64,000 nt of DNA from Streptosporangium saharense (GCF_014203715.1 NZ_JACHJP010000012.1:1-64000); one strand, 5' to 3'; shown: positions 15,451 through 24,667, counted from the stretch's first letter. The notes: generated from the letters alone by a model not told the origin. Numbers and translations: made by a program.

Positions 15451-16713
15451 GTGAAGATCCTGAACTGGGCCGCCGCGGGCGTGGCCCTGCTGGCCCTGGC
15501 CGCCTGCGCGCCGTCGACCGCCCCGGCCGCGAGCGGTGGTGACGACAAGTCCGGGACCCTGCGCGTGTGGCTGTTCGACGAGCCGAACCGCGCCCCCAAG
15601 GAGAAGGTCGTCGGAGAGGTGATCAAGGAGTTCACCGCCGCGAACGCGGGAGTGAAGGTCGAGGTCGCCTACATCCCGACGACCCCCGCCAGACACGAGA
15701 AGTTCAAGGGCGCCTTCAACGACCCGGCGAGCGCGCCCGACGTCGCCGAATACGGCAACACCGACCTGGCCGAGTACGCCGCGGCCGGTGGCTTCAGCGA
15801 TATCGGCCCCGACCTGTCGGCCTGGTCGGAGGGCAAGGACATCGGCGCCGACCTGCTGAAGTCGGCGACCGTGGACGGCAAGGTCTACGGCCTGCCGTGG
15901 TACATCGGCATCCGCTCCCTGTACTACCGCACCGACGTCTTCGACGAGCTCGGCCTCAAGCCCCCGGCCACCCTGGAGGAGCTGACCGAGACCGCCCGCG
16001 AGATCCGCAAGAAGAAGCCCGACCTGTACGGCATCGCCGTCGGCGGCGAGTACACCTTCGGCGCCATGCCGTTCGTCTGGGACGCGGGGGGCGACATCGA
16101 GAACCTCGCCAGCCCCGAGTCCCGCAAGGGCGTCAAGACCTACACCGACCTGCTCAGCGACGACGTCTGCCCGCCGCAGGCGTGCGCGAGCCTGACCGGT
16201 GGCAAGACCGTCGAGCTGTTCGCCGGGGGCAAGGCCGCGATGGGCATCCTCGGCAACTTCAACCGCGCCGCGGTGGACGCGGGGGCCGCCGCGGGCAAGT
16301 ACGCCGTGATCCCGCTGCCCGGCTCGAAGGCGGGCACCATCGCCCCGGCCTTCTCCGGCGGCAACAACCTCGGCGTCATGAAGAACAGCCAGCACCGCAC
16401 GCTGGCCGTGAAATTCCTGCAGCTCCTCGGCGGCAAGGCCTACCAGACCAAGATGTTCGAGGCCATGGGCAACCTGCCGACCCTCACCTCGGCGCGTGAC
16501 GAGCTGGCGGCCAAGGACTCCTTCCTCAAGCCGTTCCTCGACACCGTCGCCGCGGGCACCCGTTTCGTGCCGATCGACCCGGCCTGGGTGAAGATCGACA
16601 ACCAGAAGGTCATCCCGACCATGCTCCAGAAGATCGCCACCAAGCAGGCCACCGTCGAGCAGGCGACCGACGAGGCCGCGGCGGCGGTGAAGGCCGCCTT
16701 CGGCCGGTCATGA
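15451..16713 (+). CDS. Sugar ABC transporter substrate-binding lipoprotein (das-like locus)
   Basis: A 420-aa extracellular solute-binding protein family 1. Lipoprotein signal with lipobox LAAC (Cys19), then LRVWLFDEPNRAPKEKVVGEVIKEF and the two-lobed fold (VYGLPWYIGIRSLYYRTDVFDELG). It captures a sugar and delivers it to the two permeases that follow. The GH20 hexosaminidase at the operon end suggests chitobiose or another hexosaminide, as in dasABC-dasD of Streptomyces, but the sequence does not look like a close DasA copy. GTG at 15451 with gggagga upstream. The ATPase subunit is not encoded here; such systems often share MsiK. Confidence 0.85.
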   Translation: MKILNWAAAGVALLALAACAPSTAPAASGGDDKSGTLRVWLFDEPNRAPKEKVVGEVIKEFTAANAGVKVEVAYIPTTPARHEKFKGAFNDPASAPDVAEYGNTDLAEYAAAGGFSDIGPDLSAWSEGKDIGADLLKSATVDGKVYGLPWYIGIRSLYYRTDVFDELGLKPPATLEELTETAREIRKKKPDLYGIAVGGEYTFGAMPFVWDAGGDIENLASPESRKGVKTYTDLLSDDVCPPQACASLTGGKTVELFAGGKAAMGILGNFNRAAVDAGAAAGKYAVIPLPGSKAGTIAPAFSGGNNLGVMKNSQHRTLAVKFLQLLGGKAYQTKMFEAMGNLPTLTSARDELAAKDSFLKPFLDTVAAGTRFVPIDPAWVKIDNQKVIPTMLQKIATKQATVEQATDEAAAAVKAAFGRS

Positions 16714-17669
16714 CCTCGGTGACCACCGCGACCGTGGTGCCGGGGGAACCAGGGGCGCCGAAGGCACCCGCGGGCCCGGGAAACCGGGCCCGCGGGGGTG
16801 CACGCCTGCGCCCCTGGCTCTATCTGCTGCCGTCCGCCGCCGTACTGGTGCCGCTGTTCGGCTACCCGATCTACATGCTGGGCCTGCTGTCGGTCTTCGA
16901 CTACCGGCAGGCCCAGGTCAGCGGCGGGCAGCCGACCCGGTTCGTGGGGCTGGAGAACTACGCGACCCTCGTCGGGGACGGCCGTTTCTGGTCGGTGCTC
17001 GGGCAGACGCTGGTGTTCGCCGCGGCCCTGGTGGTCGCTACGCTCGCGGTCGGCGCGGCGCTGGCCGTCGTGCTCACCAGGGCGGGCAGGGTGCCCCGCC
17101 TGCTGCTCTCGCTGGCCGCGATGGCCGCCTGGGCGGCGCCCGCGATGACCGGCTCGACCGTCTGGATGTTCCTGTTCGACGCCGACCTCGGGCTGGTCAA
17201 CCAGGTCCTCGGCATCGAGGGGTTCAACTGGTTCTACGACCGGTGGGTCACCTTCGGCGTCGTCGGGGCGACCGTGGTCTGGCACTCCTTCCCCTTCGTC
17301 ATGGTGACCCTCTACGCGGGCATCCAGGCCATCCCCGGCTCCGTGTTGGAGGCGGCCTCGCTGGACGGCGCCTCCGCCTGGCAGTCCTTCTGGCGGATCA
17401 TCGTGCCGATGCTGCGGCCGCTGATCACGATCGTCGTCATCCAGTCGATCATCTGGGACTTCAAGATCTTCACGCAGATCTACGTGATGACCAACGGTGG
17501 CGGCATAGCGGGCCAGAACTCGGTGCTCAACGTCTACGCCTACCAGACGGCCTTCGGCTCCTCGGAGTACGGCCTCGGCTCGGCGATCGGCGTGGTCATG
17601 ACGCTGATCCTGCTGGTGGTCACCCTGTTCTACATCCGCGCCATCCACCGCAACGGGGAGAGGCTGTGA
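16710..17669 (+). CDS. ABC sugar transporter permease (MalF-like)
   Basis: A 319-aa inner-membrane subunit with about six hydrophobic segments (first at LYLLPSAAVLVPLFGYPIY). The binding-protein-dependent permease signature EAASLDGASAWQSFWRIIVPMLRP (EAA loop) contacts the ATPase. A Pro/Gly-rich cytoplasmic N-terminus precedes the first segment. The ATG overlaps the TGA of the binding-protein gene (ATGA), so translation is coupled. Works with the next permease. Confidence 0.9.
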   Translation: MTSVTTATVVPGEPGAPKAPAGPGNRARGGARLRPWLYLLPSAAVLVPLFGYPIYMLGLLSVFDYRQAQVSGGQPTRFVGLENYATLVGDGRFWSVLGQTLVFAAALVVATLAVGAALAVVLTRAGRVPRLLLSLAAMAAWAAPAMTGSTVWMFLFDADLGLVNQVLGIEGFNWFYDRWVTFGVVGATVVWHSFPFVMVTLYAGIQAIPGSVLEAASLDGASAWQSFWRIIVPMLRPLITIVVIQSIIWDFKIFTQIYVMTNGGGIAGQNSVLNVYAYQTAFGSSEYGLGSAIGVVMTLILLVVTLFYIRAIHRNGERL

Positions 17670-18505
17670 GCAGATCCCGACTGGTCGCCAACGTCGTGGC
17701 GGTGGCCACGGCGTTCGTCACCTTCTTCCCGATCTACTGGATGGTCCTGTCCGCGGTGAAGCCCGCGGGGGAGATCCAGTCGCTCCAGGTGCGCCCGTGG
17801 ACCCTGGCGCCGACGCTGGAGAACTTCCAGCGGGTGCTCGGCGGGGAGAACTTCGGCCGCTACTTCCTCAACAGCGTCGTCGTCGCGCTGTCCGTCGTCG
17901 TGCTCTCCGGGATCGTGGCCTTCCTGGCCGCCGTCGCGGTGACCCGGTTCCGCTTCCGGTTCCGCACCACGGTGCTGATCATGTTCCTGATCGCGCAGAT
18001 GGTGCCGGTCGAGGCGCTGACGATCCCGCTGTTCTTCCTGGTCCGCGACCTCGGTACGGCGGTGCCCGGCGTCGGCCTCAACACGCTCGGCTCGCTCGTC
18101 CTGGTGCACCTGGCCTTCAGCCTGCCGTTCGCGGTCTGGATGATGCGGGGCTTCGTCGCCGCGGTCCCCGAGGCGCTTGAGGAGGCCGCGATGATCGACG
18201 GCGCGAGCAGGTCCGTCGTGCTGTGGCGCATCCTGTTCCCGCTGGTCGCTCCCGGCCTGGTGGCGACCAGCGTGTTCTCCTTCATCGCGGCGTGGAACGA
18301 CTTCATCTTCGCCAGGACCTTCATCATCTCGGCCACGGGCAACCAGACCCTGCCCGCGGCCCTGCTGGTCTTCTTCAAACCCGACGAGAACGACTGGGGG
18401 GGAATCATGGCGGCCTCCACGCTGATGACCATTCCCGTGCTGATCTTCTTCGTGGCCGTCCAGCGCAGGCTGGTGGCCGGGCTCGGCGGGGCGGTGAAGG
18501 ATTGA
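17666..18505 (+). CDS. ABC sugar transporter permease (MalG-like)
   Basis: A 279-aa permease. Membrane segments begin at VANVVAVATAFVTFFPIYWMVL; the EAA loop reads EALEEAAMIDGASRSVVLWRILFPLVAP. It forms the channel with the MalF-like partner. GTG at 17666 overlaps the preceding stop (GTGA). The end also overlaps the next gene by 4 bp, giving a fully coupled four-gene unit. Confidence 0.9.
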   Translation: MSRSRLVANVVAVATAFVTFFPIYWMVLSAVKPAGEIQSLQVRPWTLAPTLENFQRVLGGENFGRYFLNSVVVALSVVVLSGIVAFLAAVAVTRFRFRFRTTVLIMFLIAQMVPVEALTIPLFFLVRDLGTAVPGVGLNTLGSLVLVHLAFSLPFAVWMMRGFVAAVPEALEEAAMIDGASRSVVLWRILFPLVAPGLVATSVFSFIAAWNDFIFARTFIISATGNQTLPAALLVFFKPDENDWGGIMAASTLMTIPVLIFFVAVQRRLVAGLGGAVKD

Positions 18506-20088
18506 GCGCCACCGACACATCCGCCCACGGCCTGGTCCCGGCGCCGTCGACGGTCAGGCCGGGTTCGGGCACCTTCGTCCTGACCCCGGAGACCGCCCTC
18601 GACGCCCCTCGGGAGCTGACCGCCGTCGCCGCCTGGCTGCGCGCCACCCTCGGCCCGCCGACCGGCTGCGCCCTGCTGCCCCCCGAGGAACCCGGCCAAC
18701 AGCGCCTCACCCTGGCCCTCGACCCCGGCCTGGGGACCGAGGCCTACCGGCTGCGGGTCACCGCCTCCGGCGTGTGGATCACCGGGGGTGACGCGGCCGG
18801 GGTCTTCTACGGCGCCCAGGCGTTCCGGCAACTGCTGCCGCCCGCCGTACTGCGCCGCGCCCCCGTCACGGGCGCGCCGCCGACCGCGCCCGCCGTCGAG
18901 ATCGAGGACCGTCCCGCGTACGGCTGGCGCGGCTGCATGCTGGACGTGGCCAGGCACTTCATGCCGAAGGCCGCTCTGCTGCGGTTCGTCGACCTGCTGG
19001 CCCTGCACCGGCTGAACGTGCTCCACCTGCACCTGACCGACGACCAGGGATGGCGCCTGGAGATCGCCAAGTATCCCCGGCTGACCTCGGTCGGCGGCTG
19101 GCGCCCGGCGACCATGCTCGGCTCCCGCCAGCACGGCACCGTCGTCGGGCGTCCGCACGGCGGCTTCTACACCGCCGACGACGTGCGGGAGATCGTCGCC
19201 TACGCGGCCGAGCGGTTCGTCACCGTCGTCCCCGAGATCGACCTGCCCGGCCACACCCAGGCCGTGGTCGCGGCCTATCCGGAGCTCGGGCTGCGGCCGA
19301 CCGAGGTCCGTACCGGCTGGGGCGTCTCCGAGGACATCCTCGACGTCACCTCGCCCGCGGCCCTGGACTTCTGCCGTGACGTCCTGGACGAGGTCATGGA
19401 GCTGTTCCCCGGCTCCCACGTCGGCATCGGCGGGGACGAGTGCCCGGGGGACCCGGCCGCCCGCGCCGCCTTCCTGAGGGCGCTGTCCGAACACGTCACC
19501 GCTGCGGGGCGCACGCCGTACGCCTGGGACGAGATCCTGGAGGGCGGCGCGGTGCCGGGGGTGACGGTCGCCGCCTGGCGCGGGCCGAAGGCGACGGCGG
19601 TGGCGGCGCGGGCCGGTCACCGCGTAGTCGCATGTCCCGATATGTCGGTCTATTTGGATTACCGGCAGTCGGAGCTGCCCGAGGAGCCCACCCCGGTCGG
19701 GCCGCCCCTCACCCTCCGGGACGTCTACGCCTTCGACCCCGTCCCCTCCGAGATGGAGGACCGTTCCCTGGTGATCGGCGCCCAGTGCAACGTCTGGACC
19801 GAGCACCTGGACGACCCCAGGGCCGTGGACTACATGGTCTTCCCCAGGCTGTGCGCCTTCGCCGAGGTTGTGTGGACGGCCGAGCGCGCGCCGTACGAGG
19901 AGTTCACGCGGCGCCTCGACGTCCACACCGCCAGGCTGGACGCGCTGGGGGTCGAGTACCGGCCCAAGGAGGGGCCGAGACCCTGGCAGAGCCGTCCCGA
20001 CGCGCCCGGCTGGCCGATCACCAGGGCCGACCGGGAGGCGGTGATCGCCGGGTTCGGCGTCGGCGCCCACTCCTCCGTCACCCCGTAA
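18502..20088 (+). CDS. Beta-N-acetylhexosaminidase, glycoside hydrolase family 20
   Basis: A 528-aa enzyme without signal peptide, so probably cytoplasmic. N-terminal Glycohydro_20b domain, then the GH20 barrel from about residue 145 (RPAYGWRGCMLDVARHFMP, LHLTDDQGWRLEI). The catalytic Asp-Glu pair lies in HVGIGGDECPGD (Asp312-Glu313). Cleaves terminal GlcNAc or GalNAc from imported oligosaccharides by substrate-assisted catalysis. TTG at 18502 overlaps the permease stop (TTGA), which fixes the start. The context matches the intracellular enzyme (DasD type) that splits chitobiose after uptake. Confidence 0.93.
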   Translation: MSATDTSAHGLVPAPSTVRPGSGTFVLTPETALDAPRELTAVAAWLRATLGPPTGCALLPPEEPGQQRLTLALDPGLGTEAYRLRVTASGVWITGGDAAGVFYGAQAFRQLLPPAVLRRAPVTGAPPTAPAVEIEDRPAYGWRGCMLDVARHFMPKAALLRFVDLLALHRLNVLHLHLTDDQGWRLEIAKYPRLTSVGGWRPATMLGSRQHGTVVGRPHGGFYTADDVREIVAYAAERFVTVVPEIDLPGHTQAVVAAYPELGLRPTEVRTGWGVSEDILDVTSPAALDFCRDVLDEVMELFPGSHVGIGGDECPGDPAARAAFLRALSEHVTAAGRTPYAWDEILEGGAVPGVTVAAWRGPKATAVAARAGHRVVACPDMSVYLDYRQSELPEEPTPVGPPLTLRDVYAFDPVPSEMEDRSLVIGAQCNVWTEHLDDPRAVDYMVFPRLCAFAEVVWTAERAPYEEFTRRLDVHTARLDALGVEYRPKEGPRPWQSRPDAPGWPITRADREAVIAGFGVGAHSSVTP

Positions 20089-20106
20089 CGCCTCTCCGTC
20101 CGTCAC

Positions 20107-20170
20107 GCGCCCCGCCCCCTCCGTCACGCGCCGACGCCGCCCCAGGCGCCCGCGCCAGGGGGCGGGGCGC
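20107..20170 (+). terminator. Terminator of the GH20 operon
   Basis: Perfect 14-bp inverted repeat gcgccccgccccct (20107-20120) / agggggcggggcgc (20157-20170), with a 36-nt C-rich loop, just after the GH20 stop. No T tract. Confidence 0.6.
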
Positions 20171-20269
20171 CCGTCAGACGGGCTCGTCTGATAGGCGCTG
20201 TACTGGGCGTTTGCCGCTGGTAAGGGGGAGAACTGTCGCTCGGCACGTCTGACGCGCCAAAATTGGTCC

Positions 20270-21121
20270 GTGGTCAGGATCGGATCGGTGGGGATGAGCG
20301 ATTGCGAGCGTGGGCAACTTCCGCCGCTGCTGGGTCAACTGTTCGCCGACGGCGGGCAGGGGAGGAGCATCGCGGCCGAGTTGCCTCCGGGAGACGTGGT
20401 GTGGGCCGACCCCGACTACTCGCGGTTCGCGCTCGACCATCTCCCGGCCTTCTGGCTGAGTGACGAGGCGGTCCCCGCCGACCTGTGGACCAGGCTCAGG
20501 GTCGAGCACGAGCACTCGGGGCTGTGGCCGGTGCTGCTTGAGGACTCCGTCCAGCCGTGGTCGGCCGGGCAGATCGCCCCCGACACCGCGGCCGAGATCG
20601 ACAACTACCGCGCGGACGCGTTCATGGCCGAGGTGTGGTCGGACTGGGTCGAGCGGACCCACGCCGACCAGCTCGACCTGCTTGCCCCGTACGGCCCGCA
20701 GTGCCCGGGGCCGGCCCCCGCGGGCGACCTCATCGCCGACCCCGGCGTGGTCGCCGACTGGTACGCCGGGATGGTCGCCGAGCGCAGGACCCCGCTCGGG
20801 CTGGTCGCCGCCGAGCGGGGAGCCGACGTGCTGGCCGTCATGGGCTGGCAGGGCGCGCTCAACCACAACGAGTGGATGGTCCCGCTGGCGGCCGTGCTGC
20901 GTAGCTGGGAGGACAGGTTCGGGGTCAGGGTCGTCGGTCTCGGCTTCAACACCCTGGACCTCAGCGTCGCCGCGCCCCCCGTCACCCCGGAGCACGCCCT
21001 CCACGTCGCCGCCGAGCACTGGACGTTCTGCCCGGACAGTGTCACCTACAGCTCGGGCACGCTGATCGACTACGCCGAGCGGATCGCGGGAAGGAACGCC
21101 TGGTCGTTCTGGTGGGACTGA
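20270..21121 (+). CDS. DUF4253 domain-containing protein
   Basis: A protein of up to 283 aa. The C-terminal half carries the DUF4253 pattern: RRTPLGLVAAERGADVLAVMGWQGALNHN, LRSWEDRFGVRVVGLGFNTLDLSVA and EHWTFCPDSVTY. The function of the domain is unknown; members occur singly or near toxin-immunity and secretion genes. The true start is uncertain: GTG 20270, GTG 20288 (agga 9 bp upstream) or ATG 20294 are all in frame. A 44-bp stretch of its 3' end (21057-21100) is repeated at 24668. Confidence 0.8.
   Translation: MVRIGSVGMSDCERGQLPPLLGQLFADGGQGRSIAAELPPGDVVWADPDYSRFALDHLPAFWLSDEAVPADLWTRLRVEHEHSGLWPVLLEDSVQPWSAGQIAPDTAAEIDNYRADAFMAEVWSDWVERTHADQLDLLAPYGPQCPGPAPAGDLIADPGVVADWYAGMVAERRTPLGLVAAERGADVLAVMGWQGALNHNEWMVPLAAVLRSWEDRFGVRVVGLGFNTLDLSVAAPPVTPEHALHVAAEHWTFCPDSVTYSSGTLIDYAERIAGRNAWSFWWD
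21057..21100. repeat. 44-bp direct repeat, left copy
   Basis: Identical to 24668-24711. Lies inside the 3' end of the DUF4253 gene (codons for TLIDYAERIAGRNA). Together with the homologous hydrolase sequence that follows each copy, it brackets a block of about 3.6 kb. Confidence 0.9.
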
Positions 21122-21127
21122 CGGCCG

Positions 21128-21421
21128 GGGGTCACTTCGGCGGCCGCACCGAGGAGCGGTCGAGCAGGAAGTCCAGCAGCAGCGAAGCCGCCCTACGACT
21201 CCCCGGCCAGGATCACCCGTTCCGCCCCGATGGTCTTCCTGATCGGGCCGAGGTCGGCGACGTGCCGGGCGACGGTGTAGCCGGAGACGTCGTCGAGCCG
21301 GGTCGACCGGCCGTCTCAGGCTGGTCGTAGGAGTAGCCATCGAAGCCCGACGCGGCCAGCTCCGCACCACTCTCGGGAAGCCTCGTCCGGGATGCTGAAA
21401 CCACCGTGCAGGAAGATCACC
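21128..21421 (-). pseudogene. Decayed, internally deleted copy of the alpha/beta hydrolase gene
   Basis: Minus-strand remnant of the gene intact at 24716-26026. The start of the segment (gtcacttcgg ... gtccagcagcagcga, to 21185) matches the 3' end of that gene. It then jumps, at shared agcga, to sequence matching around 25347-25590, so roughly 555 bp are missing. The residue string ELAASGFDGYSYDQ corresponds to ELAALGFDVYSYDQ of the intact protein. Small indels break the frame. No start, signal or catalytic serine region remains. Confidence 0.85.
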
Positions 21422-21583
21422 AGCACGGCCAGGCTATACGGGACGCGGAACAGCGGGATTCGGTTCCTCGGCGTGTTGGCGGAGCGCGCTGAGCACTCCC
21501 TTGCCCTTGACGTTGAATTTCGAGTCGCACAGCATGATCTGAGGAGTGCAACATTCTTCAACCCCCGATGGAGGAGGCAGATC

Positions 21584-21952
21584 ATGCACCTGAGGTTCCT
21601 AGGGAAGGCGACGTCCGGTGGACAGAGCCCGACGCTCTACGCGACGGGCGAGGACTCGTACGTCGTTCAGGGCTGGATCGTCACTGACGAAGCAATCCTG
21701 GCCAAGCTTGATCTCGACGACAACGAGACCGTCGTCGAGATCTACGCGCGACTCCTGAGTTTCCTGGAGAATGACGGCCTGAGCGGGACGGTCGGGAACA
21801 TCGTCCCGCCTATCGTCCACGTCATGGAAAATGGGAACTACGTCGTCAAGGGGGCGAGGGTCGAGGACCCCGCGATCCTCGAACAGATGGACATCCCCAA
21901 CTACGAGACCTGCGTACTCGTGGAGAAGAGAGTCATGGCCCTGCTGGGCTGA
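21584..21952 (+). CDS. Small two-repeat protein of unknown function
   Basis: A 122-aa protein with no family that I can name. It contains two copies of one unit: SYVVQGWIVTDEAILAKLDLDDNET (about 27-51) and NYVVKGARVEDPAILEQMDIPNYET (about 85-109), each a strand followed by an acidic helix. Acidic, soluble, no signal peptide. ggaggaggcag precedes the ATG. It is 7 bp upstream of the DUF6879 gene and then the Scr1-type regulator, so the three are probably one operon. A similar trio is my impression of many filamentous actinobacteria, which I cannot check here. Confidence 0.7.
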   Translation: MHLRFLGKATSGGQSPTLYATGEDSYVVQGWIVTDEAILAKLDLDDNETVVEIYARLLSFLENDGLSGTVGNIVPPIVHVMENGNYVVKGARVEDPAILEQMDIPNYETCVLVEKRVMALLG

Positions 21953-21959
21953 GGAGACC

Positions 21960-22475
21960 ATGGAGCCGATCACCTACCGCGAATTCCAGGATGCGCTTCG
22001 GTCGGTCAAGCGTGCATGGCACCTCGAACTACGCGACACCTACAAGGTCACGTACGAGAAGGCCCCGATCGCCAGGTGGAGGAACGGAGAGCCTGAGGAT
22101 TTCGCGTTCCTGGAAGAATGGCTCTCCTTCGTGCGGGAGGTGACCGACCGCGGCCTGGCGGTCGAGCGACTCCGACTGGTCACCCTCCCGCACACCGAAT
22201 ACACCCAATGGTCCCTGTTCGTTGCCGAGCAGAACGTCGCCGCAGGTGAGGATGTCCGCTACCTGCCGATACGGGAGCCGCTTGGCGTCGCCTTGCCAGC
22301 GGAGGACTGCTGGCTCCTCGACGACGACCGGCTGATCCTCAGCCTCTTCGCTCCGGACGGCGAGGCCGGCGGATTCGCGAGGGAAGAAGACCCCGAGTTG
22401 ATCGCCGAGTACAGGGCGGTTCGTGACGCGCTGTGGCCGATGGGGATTTCTCACTCCGAGTACGTGACCCGGTAG
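21960..22475 (+). CDS. DUF6879 family protein
   Basis: A 171-aa protein matching the actinobacterial DUF6879 pattern: SVKRAWHLELRDTYKVTYE at the N-terminus, WLSFVREVTDRGLAVERLRLV in the middle and VALPAEDCWLLDDDRLILSLF in the C-terminal third. Function unknown; members are commonly found directly beside Scr1/DUF5753 helix-turn-helix regulators, as here. ATG at 21960 with gaggag just upstream. Confidence 0.75.
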   Translation: MEPITYREFQDALRSVKRAWHLELRDTYKVTYEKAPIARWRNGEPEDFAFLEEWLSFVREVTDRGLAVERLRLVTLPHTEYTQWSLFVAEQNVAAGEDVRYLPIREPLGVALPAEDCWLLDDDRLILSLFAPDGEAGGFAREEDPELIAEYRAVRDALWPMGISHSEYVTR

Positions 22476-22485
22476 CCTGCGCCCC

Positions 22486-23334
22486 GTGTCCACGCCCGCC
22501 CGTCAGGCTCGCCAGGCTCTTGGCAATCGCCTGCGAGACATCAGGAAAGATGCCCGCCTGACGGGCCGGGCGCTGGCGGCGGAAGCGGGGTGGCACTACA
22601 GCCTCGTCTCGAAGATCGAGAACGGTGTCATCAATATCTCCGAAACGCATGTACGCACCTGGTGCCGCATCTGCGCCGCCGTTGATCAGGAGCCCGATCT
22701 GATCGCGACCGTCCGCTCCGTCGAGACGATGTTCGTCGAGTGGCGGCGGCTGTTGCGGACCGGTACCAAGAAAAGGCAGCAGGAGAGCGTTCGCTTCGAG
22801 GCAGAGACCAATCATTTCCGAGTGTTCGAGCCCTTCCTCATCCCAGGGCTCCTCCAGACCGCCGACTACGCCCTCACGATCCTTTCCCGGTTCATTGAGT
22901 TCCAGGGGCTGCCGAACGATGTTGAGGAAGGCGTGCAGGCCCGGATGGAGCGCCAACAGATCCTCTATCGCGGAGACCGCAGATTTCACATGGTCTTCTG
23001 CGAGGCAGCGCTCACAATCGGCGTCGCGTCCCCCGGGGTGCTCGTCGGCCAGCTCGACCGGCTCCTGGCACTGTCATCCCTCCCGCGCGTTCACCTCGGC
23101 ATCATCCCGACGCGAGCTGAGCATAGGTTCCTGCCTCTGCACGGGTTCTGGATCCTCGACGATCGAGAGGTTCTCCTGGAGACGATTTCTGCCGAGGTGA
23201 AGCTCACCCAACCGCAAGAGATCAACCTCTACCGGAGGGCTTTCGACCACATGGCGGCCTCGGCTGTATACGGGAAGGAGGCCCGGATCCTGGTCACACG
23301 AGCCATCGCAGACCTGGCTGACGAGGCACTTTGA
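22486..23334 (+). CDS. Helix-turn-helix regulator with DUF5753 (Scr1 family antitoxin-like)
   Basis: A 282-aa protein. The XRE-type HTH at about residues 8-62 (LGNRLRDIRKDARLTGRALAAEAGWHYSLVSKIENG) is followed by the DUF5753 domain (FRVFEPFLIPGLLQTADYA, RMERQQILYR, FHMVFCEAALTIGV, HGFWILDDREVLLETISAEV). In streptomycetes such proteins pair with small DUF397 proteins and act in development or toxin-antitoxin-like circuits. A DUF397 gene follows at 23477. GTG start at 22486, 10 bp after the DUF6879 stop. Confidence 0.9.
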   Translation: MSTPARQARQALGNRLRDIRKDARLTGRALAAEAGWHYSLVSKIENGVINISETHVRTWCRICAAVDQEPDLIATVRSVETMFVEWRRLLRTGTKKRQQESVRFEAETNHFRVFEPFLIPGLLQTADYALTILSRFIEFQGLPNDVEEGVQARMERQQILYRGDRRFHMVFCEAALTIGVASPGVLVGQLDRLLALSSLPRVHLGIIPTRAEHRFLPLHGFWILDDREVLLETISAEVKLTQPQEINLYRRAFDHMAASAVYGKEARILVTRAIADLADEAL

Positions 23335-23476
23335 TTCAACTTCGTTCAACAACCTGTTCTGCGCCACTTGGCGCACCTAACGTGAACGCCATGAGCGCCG
23401 CAGGACGACGGCCCCGGTCGTCGGTTCGACCCAGCGCACGCACCTGGCGTGCGGGGAAGGCTTCTGAGGAGGAGCC

Positions 23477-23680
23477 ATGGAGAACCTGTACGGGATCGAC
23501 CTCACCAACGCGAACTGGACCAAGCCGTGCGGTGGGAACGTCGGCGACGACTCCCCCGAGAGCTGCATGGAGTTCACCCGCTTCGACGGCGGCATCGCCA
23601 TCCGCGACTCCAAGGCCCCCGGTGTGGCCCCGATGCGGTTCAGCGACGCTGAGCTGACCGCGTTCCTCGGCGCCATCTGA
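23477..23680 (+). CDS. DUF397 domain-containing small protein
   Basis: A 67-aa protein that is a single DUF397 domain: WTKPCGGNVGDDSPESCMEF, GGIAIRDSKAPGVAPMRFSDAEL and a closing FLGAI. These small proteins are the usual partners of XRE-DUF5753 regulators such as the one just upstream, and may modulate its DNA binding. gaggaggagcc precedes the ATG. The 142-bp gap before it holds a short hairpin (tgcgcc/ggcgca, 23360-23375) that could be an operator. Confidence 0.88.
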   Translation: MENLYGIDLTNANWTKPCGGNVGDDSPESCMEFTRFDGGIAIRDSKAPGVAPMRFSDAELTAFLGAI

Positions 23681-23717
23681 TCCACCTCCATCCTCCACCT
23701 CTGACAGGCTCAGCCGC

Positions 23718-24527
23718 ATGACGAAAACCCTGTGGTACGAGCTGCCCCGTGAGGTGCGGGGCGCCGTTCAGCGGGAGGTGGGCGGTGTGGCGGGCGTCGA
23801 GGAAGTGTCGGACGGCTTGAACTCCGACCTCACGCTCGCCGCGGAGACCGGGGCCGGCAGGTTGTTCATCAAGGGCTCGAAGCTCGATGACGACCTCAAG
23901 ACCCGGCAACTGCGGCGGGAGATCTCGATCAGCCCGTACGTCACGCACCTCTCTCCGGCGATGAGGTTCCACGTCGAGGCGGCCGGGTGGCTGGTCGTCG
24001 GCTTCGACCACGTGGACGGGCGGCGCGCGGACTACTCGCCGCTCTCTCCCGACATCCCCCTGGTGCTCGATCTGCTCGACCGGCTCAGCGAGACCCCGTG
24101 CCCCGACATCCCCCTGCGCGTCTCCGACCGCTCGGCCCACGCCCGGCCGGAGGACCTGCACAGGTTCGACGGTGAGGCGTTGGCGCACTCCGACCTGAAC
24201 CCGGGCAACGTCCGGATCACCGCAGACGGCCGCGCCTACCTGCTCGACTGGGCACGGTACGTGCGCGGCGCGGCGTGGTCGGACGCGGCAGCCTTCGCGA
24301 TGTGCCTCATGACCTGCGGACACACTCCCTCCGACGCGGAAGACATCCTGGCCGCGCTCCCCGTCTGGAAGACGGTCGCCCCCGGTGACCTCGACGCGAT
24401 GGCCTACTACCAGAGCGCCATCCGGACGTCGTGGAGGCCGCGACTCGACCCCTGGACCAACGCTTCCGTGGCTGCCGCGCGCCGCTGGCACGACTACCGG
24501 ACAGATCTGGCTGCGGGTGGCCGCTGA
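23718..24527 (+). CDS. Aminoglycoside phosphotransferase-like protein
   Basis: A 269-aa protein with a kinase-like fold of the APH/choline-kinase group. Lys52 (RLFIKGSK) is the likely ATP-binding lysine. The catalytic loop reads H157-S-D159-L-N-P-G-N164, and the metal motif is LLD177W. The family phosphorylates aminoglycosides, homoserine, choline or other alcohols; the substrate is not deducible and many actinobacterial members are not resistance genes. It is the last gene of the inserted block, 37 bp after DUF397. Confidence 0.8.
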   Translation: MTKTLWYELPREVRGAVQREVGGVAGVEEVSDGLNSDLTLAAETGAGRLFIKGSKLDDDLKTRQLRREISISPYVTHLSPAMRFHVEAAGWLVVGFDHVDGRRADYSPLSPDIPLVLDLLDRLSETPCPDIPLRVSDRSAHARPEDLHRFDGEALAHSDLNPGNVRITADGRAYLLDWARYVRGAAWSDAAAFAMCLMTCGHTPSDAEDILAALPVWKTVAPGDLDAMAYYQSAIRTSWRPRLDPWTNASVAAARRWHDYRTDLAAGGR

Positions 24528-24667
24528 GGGTGGCCCAACGCGGGAAAGCCCCCCGGCCGGCGCGGGCCACGACGCCGCGAACCCGCCAAACCCCACGGCT
24601 ACCCCCATTTGCGAATCTTCTTGCGCGGCCGCGGTATCGTCCCGCGCATCGCCCGTCGAGGCGTCGA

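Noticed and set aside
15451-18505. Naming the transporter dasABC outright
   Set aside because: Context fits but the binding protein is not a recognisable close DasA and the regulator is IclR, so no symbols were assigned.
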